DNA from: Thermothelomyces thermophilus ATCC 42464
Taxonomy: Eukaryota > Ascomycota > Sordariomycetes > Sordariales > Chaetomiaceae
Assembly: GCF_000226095.1 (NCBI RefSeq)
Contig: NC_016478.1
Location: 1,416,001 to 1,480,000, forward strand
Length of the DNA: 64,000 nucleotides
Direction of reading: 5' to 3'
Shown here piece after piece: positions 45,353 through 54,787 of the stretch. Made by a program: the position numbers and the translations under genes. Below the pieces are notes generated by a model. That model saw only the letters and a list, made by a program, of their open reading frames with translations, made no database searches and was not told the origin of the DNA. Numbering within the stretch: the stretch's first letter is position 1; the number at the start of each line of letters is the position of its first letter.

Positions 45353-46457
45353 ATGGCGGCCAACTACTGGGAATCGACGCAACGAAAGCACTGGCAGTTC
45401 ACCAAGGATGAGCTCGCTGCAATGCGCCAGCGACTAGACGACGAAGACCCGGGCCTGGTCCAGATGTTCCCCCTCCCGCCGCTGCGCCATCTCAACATCT
45501 ACTTCAATCAGCGTGAGTAGAATGTCAACACCCCGTGCTCCCTCCGCCCCGCCCCTCTCCCTCCCTTCCTTACTTTCCCTCATCCCACGCCCACCCCAGC
45601 ACGACATCAGCGACATTGTCAAACCTTCTGTATTTTCTTCCCGCTGACTTCATCTCGCGCCCTCTCGGTGGCGCACCACAACCCCCGAACGAAAACAGAA
45701 ATCAACCGCCTCGGCAAGCGTCTCGGGGTCCGACAGCAGGCCATGGCGACGAGCCAGGTCTACCTCAAGCGCTTCTACACGCGGACGGCGATCCGGCAGA
45801 CGAACCCGTACCTGGTCATGGCGACGGCGCTCTACCTGGCCTGCAAGATGGAGGAGTGCCCGCAGCACATCCGGCTGCTGACGCAGGAGGCGCGCTCGCT
45901 GTGGCCGTCGGACCTGCACGGGCACGACGCCGCCCGCGTCGGCGAGTGCGAGTTCTCCCTCATCTCCGAGATGCACTCGCAGCTCATCGTCCACCAGCCC
46001 TACCGCCCCCTGCTCGCCCTGCAGGACGAGTTCGGCCTCACCCAGGACGAGATGTCGCTCGCCTGGACCATCATCAACGACCACTACATGACCGACCTCC
46101 CGCTGCTGCACCCGCCGCACATCATCGCCCTCACTGCCGTACTGCTGGCACTGGTGCTGAGGCCGAGCTCGACTAGTGCCGGGGGAGGCGGCGGCGGCGG
46201 CGGTGGGGGGAGTGGCAGCAGCAGTGGCGGCGCCGGGGGCGGGAGCAATAACAACGCGAGTTCGTCCGCTCCTGCGGCGGCGGCGGCGGCGGCGGCGGCG
46301 GCTGGTGCGGGCGGGGTCGCGATGGCCGCGTCGGCGTTGGCGCAGGCTCAGGCGCAAGTTCAAGCCCAAGCTCAGGCCCAGGCAAAGGCCGGCGCTATGG
46401 CTGCCGGTGGTGGCGGCGGCGGAGGAGGAGGAGGAGGAGGAGGAGGATCACAGTCGT

Positions 46458-46493
<36 letters not shown>

Positions 46494-46762
46494 AACATCA
46501 ACAAACCTGCTTCTCACAAGGTAGCTCACAGCAAGGTGCGGGGGAGGGCACTGTGGCAGAACCCAAGAAGGCGACGGACCCGCGCCTGGCTAAGGTCCAG
46601 CGGTTCGCGGCCTGGCTGGCAGACAGCAACATTGACATCGAAGCCATGGTCGACTGCACCCAGGAGCTCATCTCGTTCTACGAGTGCCACGAGCAGTACA
46701 ATGACAAGCACACGAGAGAGCAGATCAGCCGATTCATCAAAGCACGGAATCTCGACAAATAA
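45353..46762 (+). CDS. SSN8: Cyclin C, Mediator kinase-module cyclin
   Basis: Exons 45353-45512 and 45699-46762 (intron 186 nt, donor GTGAGT, C-rich); frames close to 407 aa. Partner of Cdk8 in the Mediator kinase module, regulating RNA polymerase II transcription; nuclear. MAANYWESTQRKHW is the family start; the first cyclin box reads QINRLGKRLGVRQQAMATSQ then YLACKMEECPQHIRLL, and the second VHQPYRPLLALQDEFGL with DHYMTDLPLLHPPHIIALTA. The second box is interrupted by about 140 residues of Gly, Ala, Gln-Ala and poly-Gln runs before it resumes at RLAKVQRFAAWLADSNIDIE. The insert is in frame and shows no good intron ends, so it is probably translated. The closing RFIKARNLDK fits other fungal homologues. 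Confidence 0.92.
46184..46505. repeat. Trinucleotide-repeat block inside cyclin C
   Basis: Successive GGC/GGT, GCG, GCTCAG, GGA and CAG/CAA tracts encode poly-Gly, poly-Ala, (Gln-Ala), poly-Gly and poly-Gln. The density is the highest in any gene of the window. Confidence 0.85.
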
Positions 46763-47809
46763 GAAAGGGCCGTGATTTCTCCCGACAGGGAAAAAAACTG
46801 AACAAGAAAGAAGAACTCATTCCGCCGCTCCCGGTTCTCTCGGCCGACCTCCAGAAACCCGTCATTTCTTCCAAAAGAGGACGTGTCAATGACAACTTGC
46901 GGATCAGGAAGAACGGCTTCCTGACCTCCGAATAGCCCTCACGCAACGGGAAGGGCACTTGACCCGGTTAGACGACAGAACCAACTCAAGGGACCAATCG
47001 CCGCATACGCTATTCTGCACCCTCGACCGCGGGGGTGACGGTGTTGTCCCTTGCTCCGAACAATCAGCATCTTAACTGGAACCGGCTCCGGGCTTCATAT
47101 CGAGGTGGGAGCTGTCTTCCGCCTCGGTTCGGATTCCATCGTACTTTTGCAATAGTAAGAGAGATGGCGTGCAACAGTACGGATAGGATATCAAACGGGC
47201 TATATACTGGTCTTCCTGGCATGTCCTGTGGTAGCCGAGAGTGTTTTTTTTTGTTCCCGACGGAAAGCTGCACCTGCCACTAGCGAGGAAACGTTGGGAA
47301 GCAGAATTGCTGCGAAATTCTGCAGCCGGGCACCGCAACATGCTGGTTGATAACCCAAGGGTACATTTCTTGGAAGGGGGAATATGGGTCCTAGGAGTCT
47401 CCAAGCCGATCGCACACCCATTGTTATTGCTGGACATGACTCCGACATGAGAAGCATGGATCGAGTGGGTAAAACAATGAAATAGATCTTGCTTGTTGCC
47501 TATGTTGTCGTGGAATAACAGAGAAAAGCAGAATAAAAGAGCCTTGCTGCCACCGCTGCTGGTCTGTGTTACTGCCTGGCGCTGGGACCAAGTCCTCCAT
47601 TGAAGAAACCACAAGGCAACAGCTCCATTATATTGCCAAATAACCGTCACTGTCAAGAACGCCCATTGCCAAAAAAGGCCACGAGACCGTTGCCAAAGGA
47701 AGCGACCAAACCCACGCGGCCAGCGCGGCCACTGAATCCCATCCTTGGCAGAGGCAGCAAAATTCACCAACGAAAGCAGAATGCAACCTTATCCCAAACG
47801 ATAACTCGA
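46763..47809. other. Convergent 3' region of cyclin C and the next gene
   Basis: About 1.05 kb between two stop codons facing each other. Probably both 3' UTRs. No gene was recognised. Confidence 0.5.
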
Positions 47810-49219
47810 TCAAGGATAGTAAACATCCCCATCCTGGTACGGAATCTTCCCCGTCTCCTCCTCCTCCTCCGCCCTTTCCTCCTCTTTGTCTTCCGGCTTC
47901 TCCTCTTGTCCCGACGGTCGACGAGGAGGAGGAGGAGGAGGAGGAGGACTCGGTTCACGCACTCCTGGCCCCAACCGCAGCACCTCCTGTTGTTGTTGTT
48001 GTCGTTGCTGCTGGTGCTGTGGATGATCGTCCCGGGGCAAGGGCGTGAGTATCCCAGGCGTCGTGTTGGTCGACGACCCCTCCGACAGTGTCACGTAGCC
48101 GTCAGGGCGCCAGCGCAGGTGCACCGACAGGTTGCCGTCCTTGCCCCTCTTGTTCTTGCGCGTGTGGCCCGACGAGATGCGGTACCCGTGGTTCCGCGTG
48201 TTGGGCCCAATGGCTCGAACGACGCCCGGCGGGAGGTTGCTGTTCGACACGGCCGCGGGCGTGGACTGTTGGGGACTGGCGCCGGCCAGAGCAGCGGCCG
48301 CGCGGTTGGCGGCTTCGGCGATCGAGGGCGCGGCGGCCGTGGCTCGCTCGGCCGCCGTGCGGTTCATCAGGGAGGTGGGCGTCGGGCGCTGGAGGGCCAG
48401 GTGCAGGCGCGGGTTGCTCGCCTGGCTGGCACGGCGATCGGCTGGGTGCTCGGGGGGTCCGTCGTAGACAACATCGTCCACGGCCTCGTCATCGGCGTTT
48501 TGGCCGCCTTCTTCCGAGCTGGCCGAGGACTGGTTGGTGGGAGACGGCGCAATGCTATCAGTGATACGGGGATTCGTGCGTGGGCTGTCGTTGCCGCTGT
48601 AGCGTCGCCCGCTCTGGTCCGTGTTGCGTCGGCGGGCCACGGAGCGAGCGTGATAGATGGAGGGGTGGACGCCCACGCGGTCGCTGGAGTCAGATGACTC
48701 TTCGGCCTCGGTGGCTCTCTTGGCTCTCTTTGGTGTCGCCGAGCGAGCTCTCTGCTTGGACGTGCGGACGTCTTCCCAATCATCCGAGTCTGGGGACCAT
48801 TCTTCCACGGGGGAGTCGTGTGGTGGAGCCGGGGGTCTGCTTCCTCGGTAGCGAGAGAAGCGTGTAGACCGCACTCGGCGGCTTCGAAAGACCACAGGCG
48901 TTATATGGAGCCGCCGGTGTTCTGTGGTGGTACGCAAGGTCGAGCCGTTGCTGTCCGCGGACGGGCTTGTTGTCCCTGTTGGCGGTCTCGGTGCCGATGG
49001 TTGCTGCTCCAGTCGCGTTGGTTGTCGGGCATTGCCTGCGTTGTCAACCCGGGCTCCCGCCCGCCGAGATGCCGGATGGTTTCCGCTTGTCGATGGAGAG
49101 AGAGCAAAGTCTGCTGGCAGTGAAACCCGGCGGGATGCTGAGCTATTGCCAGCACCACCACTCCCGCGGTTCATTCCAGCCGCATGGCCGGCATCTTCGC
49201 TGGATTTCCTGTCCGTCAT
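47810..49219 (-). CDS. Low-complexity protein of unknown function
   Basis: Single exon, 469 aa from ATG 49219 (the open frame extends a few codons further without an ATG). Rich in Ser, Arg, Pro and Asp; almost certainly disordered over most of its length. A more ordered island near residues 105-155 reads HRRLHITPVVFRSRRVRSTR and DSPVEEWSPDSDDWEDVR. A second, near 370-400, reads HTRKNKRGKDGNLSVHLRWR and PDGYVTLSEGSS, which looks like a conserved short domain. Poly-Gln, poly-Pro and poly-Glu runs close the C-terminus. Several Arg/Lys clusters could be nuclear localisation signals. No family was recognised. Confidence 0.65.
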   Translation of the reverse strand: MTDRKSSEDAGHAAGMNRGSGGAGNSSASRRVSLPADFALSPSTSGNHPASRRAGARVDNAGNARQPTRLEQQPSAPRPPTGTTSPSADSNGSTLRTTTEHRRLHITPVVFRSRRVRSTRFSRYRGSRPPAPPHDSPVEEWSPDSDDWEDVRTSKQRARSATPKRAKRATEAEESSDSSDRVGVHPSIYHARSVARRRNTDQSGRRYSGNDSPRTNPRITDSIAPSPTNQSSASSEEGGQNADDEAVDDVVYDGPPEHPADRRASQASNPRLHLALQRPTPTSLMNRTAAERATAAAPSIAEAANRAAAALAGASPQQSTPAAVSNSNLPPGVVRAIGPNTRNHGYRISSGHTRKNKRGKDGNLSVHLRWRPDGYVTLSEGSSTNTTPGILTPLPRDDHPQHQQQRQQQQQEVLRLGPGVREPSPPPPPPPPRRPSGQEEKPEDKEEERAEEEEETGKIPYQDGDVYYP

Positions 49220-50120
49220 GTCGAACCCGGTACCGATCTTCAAAGTTAAATCTAGATATATATTGCGCTAAGTGCTCGGTATCTGGGCAGCTTGTCCAAG
49301 AGGAAATGGAGAGGTGAGCAAGTAAGGCAGAGTAGGTCTGTAGGATGTTTCTGAAGAACGAAGCCGAGGACTGCATTTTGAGCGAGCAGCGCGCAGATTA
49401 AGTAGACCAATACTGTATCTTGTAACGCGGTTTCCCCGAGCATTGGAGCTGGCCTTGGCCGCGTGAAATCCTAGGGCATGGCAGGCAGGAAGGAATTGTG
49501 GTGTTACTGTCTGATTTCGGGCGAGGAAGGAAAAGGTACCGGTAGGAACCAGGTGAATGGGGAAGGAGAGGGCAAGAAAGTGGTTCCGCTCTCGGGCTGT
49601 CAACTGCAAACTAAAAATTACCAACCTGAGGCATGGACAACATGGGGTAACTCTGGGATGGATATCCAAATGCTTGTACCTGACTAGTAGGTAGTTTTGA
49701 ACGTGGAGGGTTTCATGAGCAATAGACCTCTTGATCATGCAGAAACCGCCGCCGCGAACAACACGGGTTGCGAACCAGGCACAGAACCCTGAAGGGGGGG
49801 GGGGGTGTAAGAATAAGAAAACGCTCAATTATCTAGCGGTAGCCTGGACTTCCCGGCGAACGCTCTTATGCCGAACTAGCCTCTAGTAAAAGACCCTTAG
49901 ATTCAGAATCGATCCTCCCTCAAGTAAGCTGCTTCCATTAACCCTATTAGCTTCAGCCTCTCGCGAGGTATTGATTGATGATGCGCGTATGATCCCAAGC
50001 GTGCCCCCAGAAGAGGAAGAATAATAATAATGACCTCTCCCATGCCAGCTCTCCCAGAGTCGTCACAGAGAACCTCGCATTTCCCTTTTTTAAAAAAAAA
50101 TCTGCTTATACGACGTCGAC
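49220..50120. other. Intergenic region with no gene seen
   Basis: About 900 bp, with a G run near 49793-49805. No exon or RNA gene was recognised. Confidence 0.5.
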
Positions 50121-51151
50121 TCAGATCGGCGAGGCCTCCTCCTCGTCGTCCGCCTCCTGCTTGACAACCTCGGGCAGGGGGGCGCGCTCGTGGAACTCGG
50201 TGCGGGCCTTGATGGTCATGCGCGGGGCGTTGGCGCCCATGACCCAGTTCCACTCGCCGAGCATCTTGATCATCTCGTAGCCGACCTCGGCGGACCGGCT
50301 GAGGACCTGCTCCCAGTCGAGCGGCAGGGGCGCGCCGCGGCGGCCGCGGCTGAAGAGGTAGAAGAGCGCATGGGCGATGAGGAAGCGCCGCATGGGCGCG
50401 TCGTGCGTCGTGTGCTCAAAGATGTACGTGATGTCGTGCATGTCGGGCGACCGGTGCTCGTCCGCCCCCGACCCTTCGCCGTAGTAGGCGTACAACACGT
50501 CCAGCACCGCGTTCCGCACGCCTACGATGCCGAACTTGCCGCCTAGCACGTAGACGCCGAGGCTAGAAAAGCAAGAGATGGAAAGAGCGAGAGTGTCAGT
50601 GTGCGTGCGTGCGTGCGTGCGTGCGTGTGTACGTGTGTGTGTGTAAAATGTTCTTCGTTGGGCAAGGCAGATGTTGGAAGGGGAAACTCCAGTCAAGGAG
50701 ACGTACTAGTCGCGGACGCTCACGGAGACGCCATCCGGGGGGAGGAAGCGGAAGTTGCGGGTTCCGCCCGAGGGCAGGAAGGCGGTGCCGTACAGCCAGC
50801 GGATGAAGAGAGCAAAGAGTCGGGGTTCGTCGTCCGGCAGCTTCATCTCGTCGTGGCCCTCCGAGAAGTAGTTCCTGAAGAAGTCAGACTGGCTGACGAG
50901 AAGCTTCTCGTGCACAACCCAGCGCTTCTCCTCCGGTCCAACAGTAATGGTAACGATGCGATCGGTGAGCCAGCTGGGTTGGAGGGAGAAAAGAAAAAGA
51001 ATTAGCTATCTCAGCCCCGGCTCTCACAATTCAGGTTCGGTTCCATCGAGTCGATCGCTGCCGCCTACCTGTCGAGACTTTGCAAATCTTGGGACGCGGA
51101 TTGGGCGCCCATGTTGCGGCCAGACTGCGTAGATTGGCCGTGGTCGGTCAT
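50121..51151 (-). CDS. BTB/POZ-domain protein
   Basis: Exons 51069-51151, 50707-50973 and 50121-50562, introns of 95 and 144 nt; frames close to 263 aa. The BTB fold starts after a short Gln/Ser-rich leader: DRIVTITVGPEEKRWVVHEK, LLVSQSDFFRNYFSE, PDDEPRLFALFIRWLYG, then YVLGGKFGIVGVRNAVLD, the normal order for fungal BTB proteins of this small class. Such proteins often act as substrate adaptors for Cul3 ubiquitin ligases or as dimerisation modules; here only the BTB region and a helical tail are present. The C-terminus is acidic (EADDEEEASPI). The second intron carries the (TGCG)n/(TG)n microsatellite (50593-50643). Confidence 0.85.
50593..50643. repeat. (GTGC)n and (TG)n microsatellite in BTB-gene intron
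   Basis: About six gtgc units followed by alternating tg, inside the intron 50563-50706. Confidence 0.85.
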
Positions 51152-54112
51152 TGCGAGAAAGACTGAAGGGAGGGTCAGCGACTGGAGCAAGGGAAGCGCA
51201 GAGAGGGGTGCGGGTGCCGAATAGACAACCAATAGTTTACCCGGCGATGTTGCTCCTAAGGGAAACCAGTCGAGGAAATGTCGAGGAAAACGTCAAATGT
51301 GGCGCCGTGAAGACTGTAGATTAAGGATGTCGAATAATGATCACTCAGAGCTGGTCATCTCCGGGTGGGAGAGTTGGGAAAAGGTAGAAGTGTAGAAGAG
51401 ACAAAAAGCAGGAATGGATGCCAAAGCAGAAGTAGAAGTGGGAAGAAGCAATGGAGGGAAGGAGATCTTGAGAAGCAAAAACAGTAGCTGACTTCCGGAA
51501 AACCCAGTGGTTAGGGGGCGAATGTGCCGGCACGAAAGGACACGATAGGGGTTCGGATGTTAGACGTGAGGATAGGAGAATGGGCTATGTATTTGCAGTC
51601 ACAGAGAAGGGATAAAAGCCTGCAATATAGGCGAATATTGTAGCGGCAGGAAGCCGCGATGTCACCAGTCAAGAGGGACAGGAAATGGCGCGCTATCCCC
51701 TCAGAGTGAGGAAATCTTGAAAACGAGGACCAGAGAACAAGAGGGAATATATACCGCTCTCGGAGTGGACTTGAACATAGCACGCCGCACTTCAACCTGT
51801 TAAGGTGGACTTAAGTAACGCTGGCTCAGGAGACAACGTGATATCTCAACACCAGAAACATTTGTGTAGACTAACCTCCGAAAGTTCCCGGTTCAGAGCT
51901 CTGATCCACTATGCGCTTTCTTCGTGATAAGAATTTGAAGGAGGTCCGCGAGCTGCGATGCTTCCTTCAAGCCGCCACTGTCCTCTCACAGTTTGGGGGG
52001 AGTGACATGAACATAGGAGGCCAGTAGCTATGGTTTAAAGGGCAATAAAAGAGGAATATGAGGGGTAGATAGATATCAACACTTCCGAACTCTAGCTACG
52101 ATATACAGGTCAGTTGATACGGAGTTCGGGAGCAATATCTCCTTGTGTATACATACCTTAACCCCATGTGAAGTGAGAGCCGCTTAAAACACTAACATTG
52201 AAAGACCATGGGGTAGAAGATGGTGGAAGCACTTCTCTTTTAGTTTACTGAGGCGACAAACGCACAAGCTCCAAGCCTTTTTTGTTCTCTTCTGGCGTTC
52301 TAGGAAGTCGATTCACTTCGCCGAGGCTCAGGGACATTCAACGCCATAAGACCTGATCAGGGGCTAAGTAAGTATACAAACACCTCATGCTGTTAACAGC
52401 CGCCGAGTGACTATTCGCTATTTATTTCTGTTTGCTCCAGACTTGACTGGAAACAAAACATCTAGGCCTGCCGATACGAGTCATAATTGCGGAGTCATCA
52501 TCTACCCACCCACTGCAAAACCTGAAGACCGTCATGGTCACAAGACAATACAAGGTTGATGCCGCTCACGATACAACCTGAACTGTCACCAAGAGGGGTG
52601 GGTATTGCAATCAGAGCGAAGAGGCGCAACATGTCGCCATATTTCAATTCCCGTAACCAGAGCATCGCTTACTTGCTTGCGCGCTTCAATATCGTGGCAT
52701 ACAAAAACGCCGCGCTGCCGCCAAAGCCGGAGCCGGGGGGGATAAGCCAGGAAAAGCAGTTCGACACACCTTAACTCGCTGACACCATCCAACTATCCCA
52801 CAACAGCTTTCGAACAGAGAATCCAGTCGCTCCAACAAAACACCTACCACCTGGCCCAAACGAACCGAACCGACCCGACCGACCCGACCCGACGGTGGAC
52901 ATCAACACAACGCTTCGCACGCGCGCCCGCTCCCGAGTCCTGAATGCTGAACCAACCCCAGCGATCCCAGCTCCGAATAGGTGTGCAATAAGTGAAGCCT
53001 CCAGACAACCCAGGGACCCAAGCAAGCAAGAAATGCGAACGTTTCCCCTTCCCGCCGGTAACCGTATCCGATATGCAGCTCCAAAATAATCCAGACAAGA
53101 AAAAGAAAAGAAAAAAAAATAAAAAAGGATATAAGGATGGGCGCCCCGTTCGCGGCTTGCCCACCATCAACCCATGATACAAGCGAAGCCAAATGGAGGA
53201 CTGGACATGAGAAGAAAAAGGGAAAATATCAACCCAACTCCTCATCCTGCCCCAGCCCCAAAACCGACCCGGAAATACCAGCTTTCTTTCCGAGATGTCC
53301 AACAACAACAAAGCCCGCACAATTGTCTTTGCCGCCCGCCCTACACCAGAGAGATAATCGCCCATGTAGTCCCTCAAAAGATCGAGAACACCCAGGCCGT
53401 GCGAAACAGACACCTCCCACCTATCCGCCGAGAAGTCGTTCTATATGTCGATATTCTTTTTTTCTTTGAAATCGTGGACCCGTGAACCGTTAGACTTTTG
53501 ATCGTAACGATGAAAAAGTCGCCGCTTCCGTGATGATGAGAAAAGAGCACGCCCAAAACACCAAATGCATGGTATCAGAGAAACAAGCAAACCGAAGAAC
53601 TCCGCCGCGAGACGCCGATGCAAAAATAAGTTGGCTTGACGAGAATGCAAAAACCGCCGAGAAACGCCCATTTCGTCGTAGTCGAAAAGGAAAGAAGAAG
53701 CCGCAGTCCGCACCTTGAGAGGCGGGAACACCGTATCCGGAAGAATTGTTTTGCGAAACAGGTATCGACTATTCTCTCATTGCGCCGTCCGAAATCCCAA
53801 CGTATTGTCGCTGTGAAGGAGGGAATGGTAATATGTCGATCAGAGTGTTTGTTTGTACAGGTGGGGTATCGTGAGGTTGCCAAGTCGAAGATCCAGTCGA
53901 CCTCGGAAAACTTTTGTTCGTCACCCGCGCCTGCCAGAGGGTGGAAAAAAAATTCGATGCCTGCCAGCCTGGATGTCGGTGCCCGCCAAGATGAGCAACT
54001 GCGGAATGAGCGAATGCGCGCAGTGATTTTGCAAACGTAGTGCAACGGCGACGGCGGAATCAGGTAAGCCAAAGTGGTGTCTGGGCGTCACAGAAGCGAG
54101 ACATCGACCACT
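51152..54112. other. 3-kb gene-poor interval
   Basis: Lies between the BTB start and the 3' end of the next minus-strand gene. The right part is probably a long 3' UTR. A run of accga/ccga repeats occurs at 52858-52892 and an A-rich stretch at 53097-53130. The short frames on both strands overlap and none looks like protein. No RNA gene was confirmed. Confidence 0.5.
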
Positions 54113-54787
54113 TTACCACCGTCGACCGACCGACTGCTGCATCCTGGCGGGCGACGCCGAGGGCGACGGGCTCGACACCGAGATGCCGGTAGCAGGGTTA
54201 ACGATGGGGATGGCGTTGCGGGGACGGGTAGCAGAAGGCTGGTGGAGCTTCAAGGCCGGTTGCTGAGTTTGATACGGCGGAGGAACAAAGGCTGGAGACG
54301 CCGAGTGCAGCATGAAACCCGAGGCGACTTGGGTAGGCTGCTGGGTCGGCGAGCCCTGCGGCGAGTTACTCGCCAATGATGACCGCTCCGACGCAGAGCT
54401 GTGAATCGAGACGAGCTTTGACCCAGATGTCAGTCCGCTTGCCGACCAAATCAGGGCTAGCGACCCGGGGTTGGGGGGGGGGGGGGGGGAGGGACACATC
54501 GGAGGACTCACATCGCTCTCAGTCAACAGGTTTGGACAGAACTCCATGTCGTCTTCCAGGTCAAACGACCGCCCGGCCTCGAACCGCATGCGGAAAGCCG
54601 AGAGATTCGCGGTGTCGGTAAGCTCCCTCATGCTCTTGATACCCCGAAACTGTTTCTGCTGATTCTGGGCAACGGATAGCCTCGGCGCCCTGCGATTCCG
54701 CCCTCCATGGTGGCTGTGTGAGACAGCGGCGGCTGCGGCCGGCGTCGGGTGCTGCTGGTGGGCAGTGAAATGATAGAAGGTAGACAT
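54113..54787 (-). CDS. Small conserved-looking fungal protein, unknown function
   Basis: Exons 54512-54787 and 54113-54415; the 96-nt intron (donor GTGAGT, CTGAC branch, acceptor CAAAG) holds a run of about 17 C on the sense strand. Frames close to 192 aa. The N-terminus MSTFYHFTAHQQHPTP is followed by GRNRRAPRLSVAQNQQKQFR and FRMRFEAGRSFDLEDDMEFC, an ordered-looking core that I think I have seen in other filamentous fungi, then LLTESDLVSIHSSASERSSLASNSP across the splice. The C-terminal 80 residues are Pro/Ser/Gln-rich. A short-lived or phosphorylated regulator is plausible from the Ser-rich stretch, but this is a guess. The frame is open upstream to 54907; the ATG at 54787 gives the family-like start. 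Confidence 0.7.
   Translation of the reverse strand: MSTFYHFTAHQQHPTPAAAAAVSHSHHGGRNRRAPRLSVAQNQQKQFRGIKSMRELTDTANLSAFRMRFEAGRSFDLEDDMEFCPNLLTESDVSPPMCPSPPPPPNPGSLALIWSASGLTSGSKLVSIHSSASERSSLASNSPQGSPTQQPTQVASGFMLHSASPAFVPPPYQTQQPALKLHQPSATRPRNAIPIVNPATGISVSSPSPSASPARMQQSVGRRW

Noticed and set aside
46184-46505. Cyclin C repeat block as an intron
   Set aside because: It is in frame on both sides and shows no convincing donor and acceptor pair, so I kept it as coding.
51760-51835. tRNA-like piece with a B-box resembling GTTCAAGTCC on the minus strand
   Set aside because: The 5' half cannot be folded into a cloverleaf and no A-box or matching acceptor strand was found.
53170-54070. Overlapping plus and minus frames of 100-165 codons
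   Set aside because: No start context, no introns, no domain, and similar frames on both strands; probably 3' UTR sequence.
54488-54511. Read-through of the C-rich stretch in the 54787 gene as a poly-Pro segment
   Set aside because: A GTGAGT donor, CTGAC branch and acceptor at 54416 give an in-frame junction and a more protein-like product.
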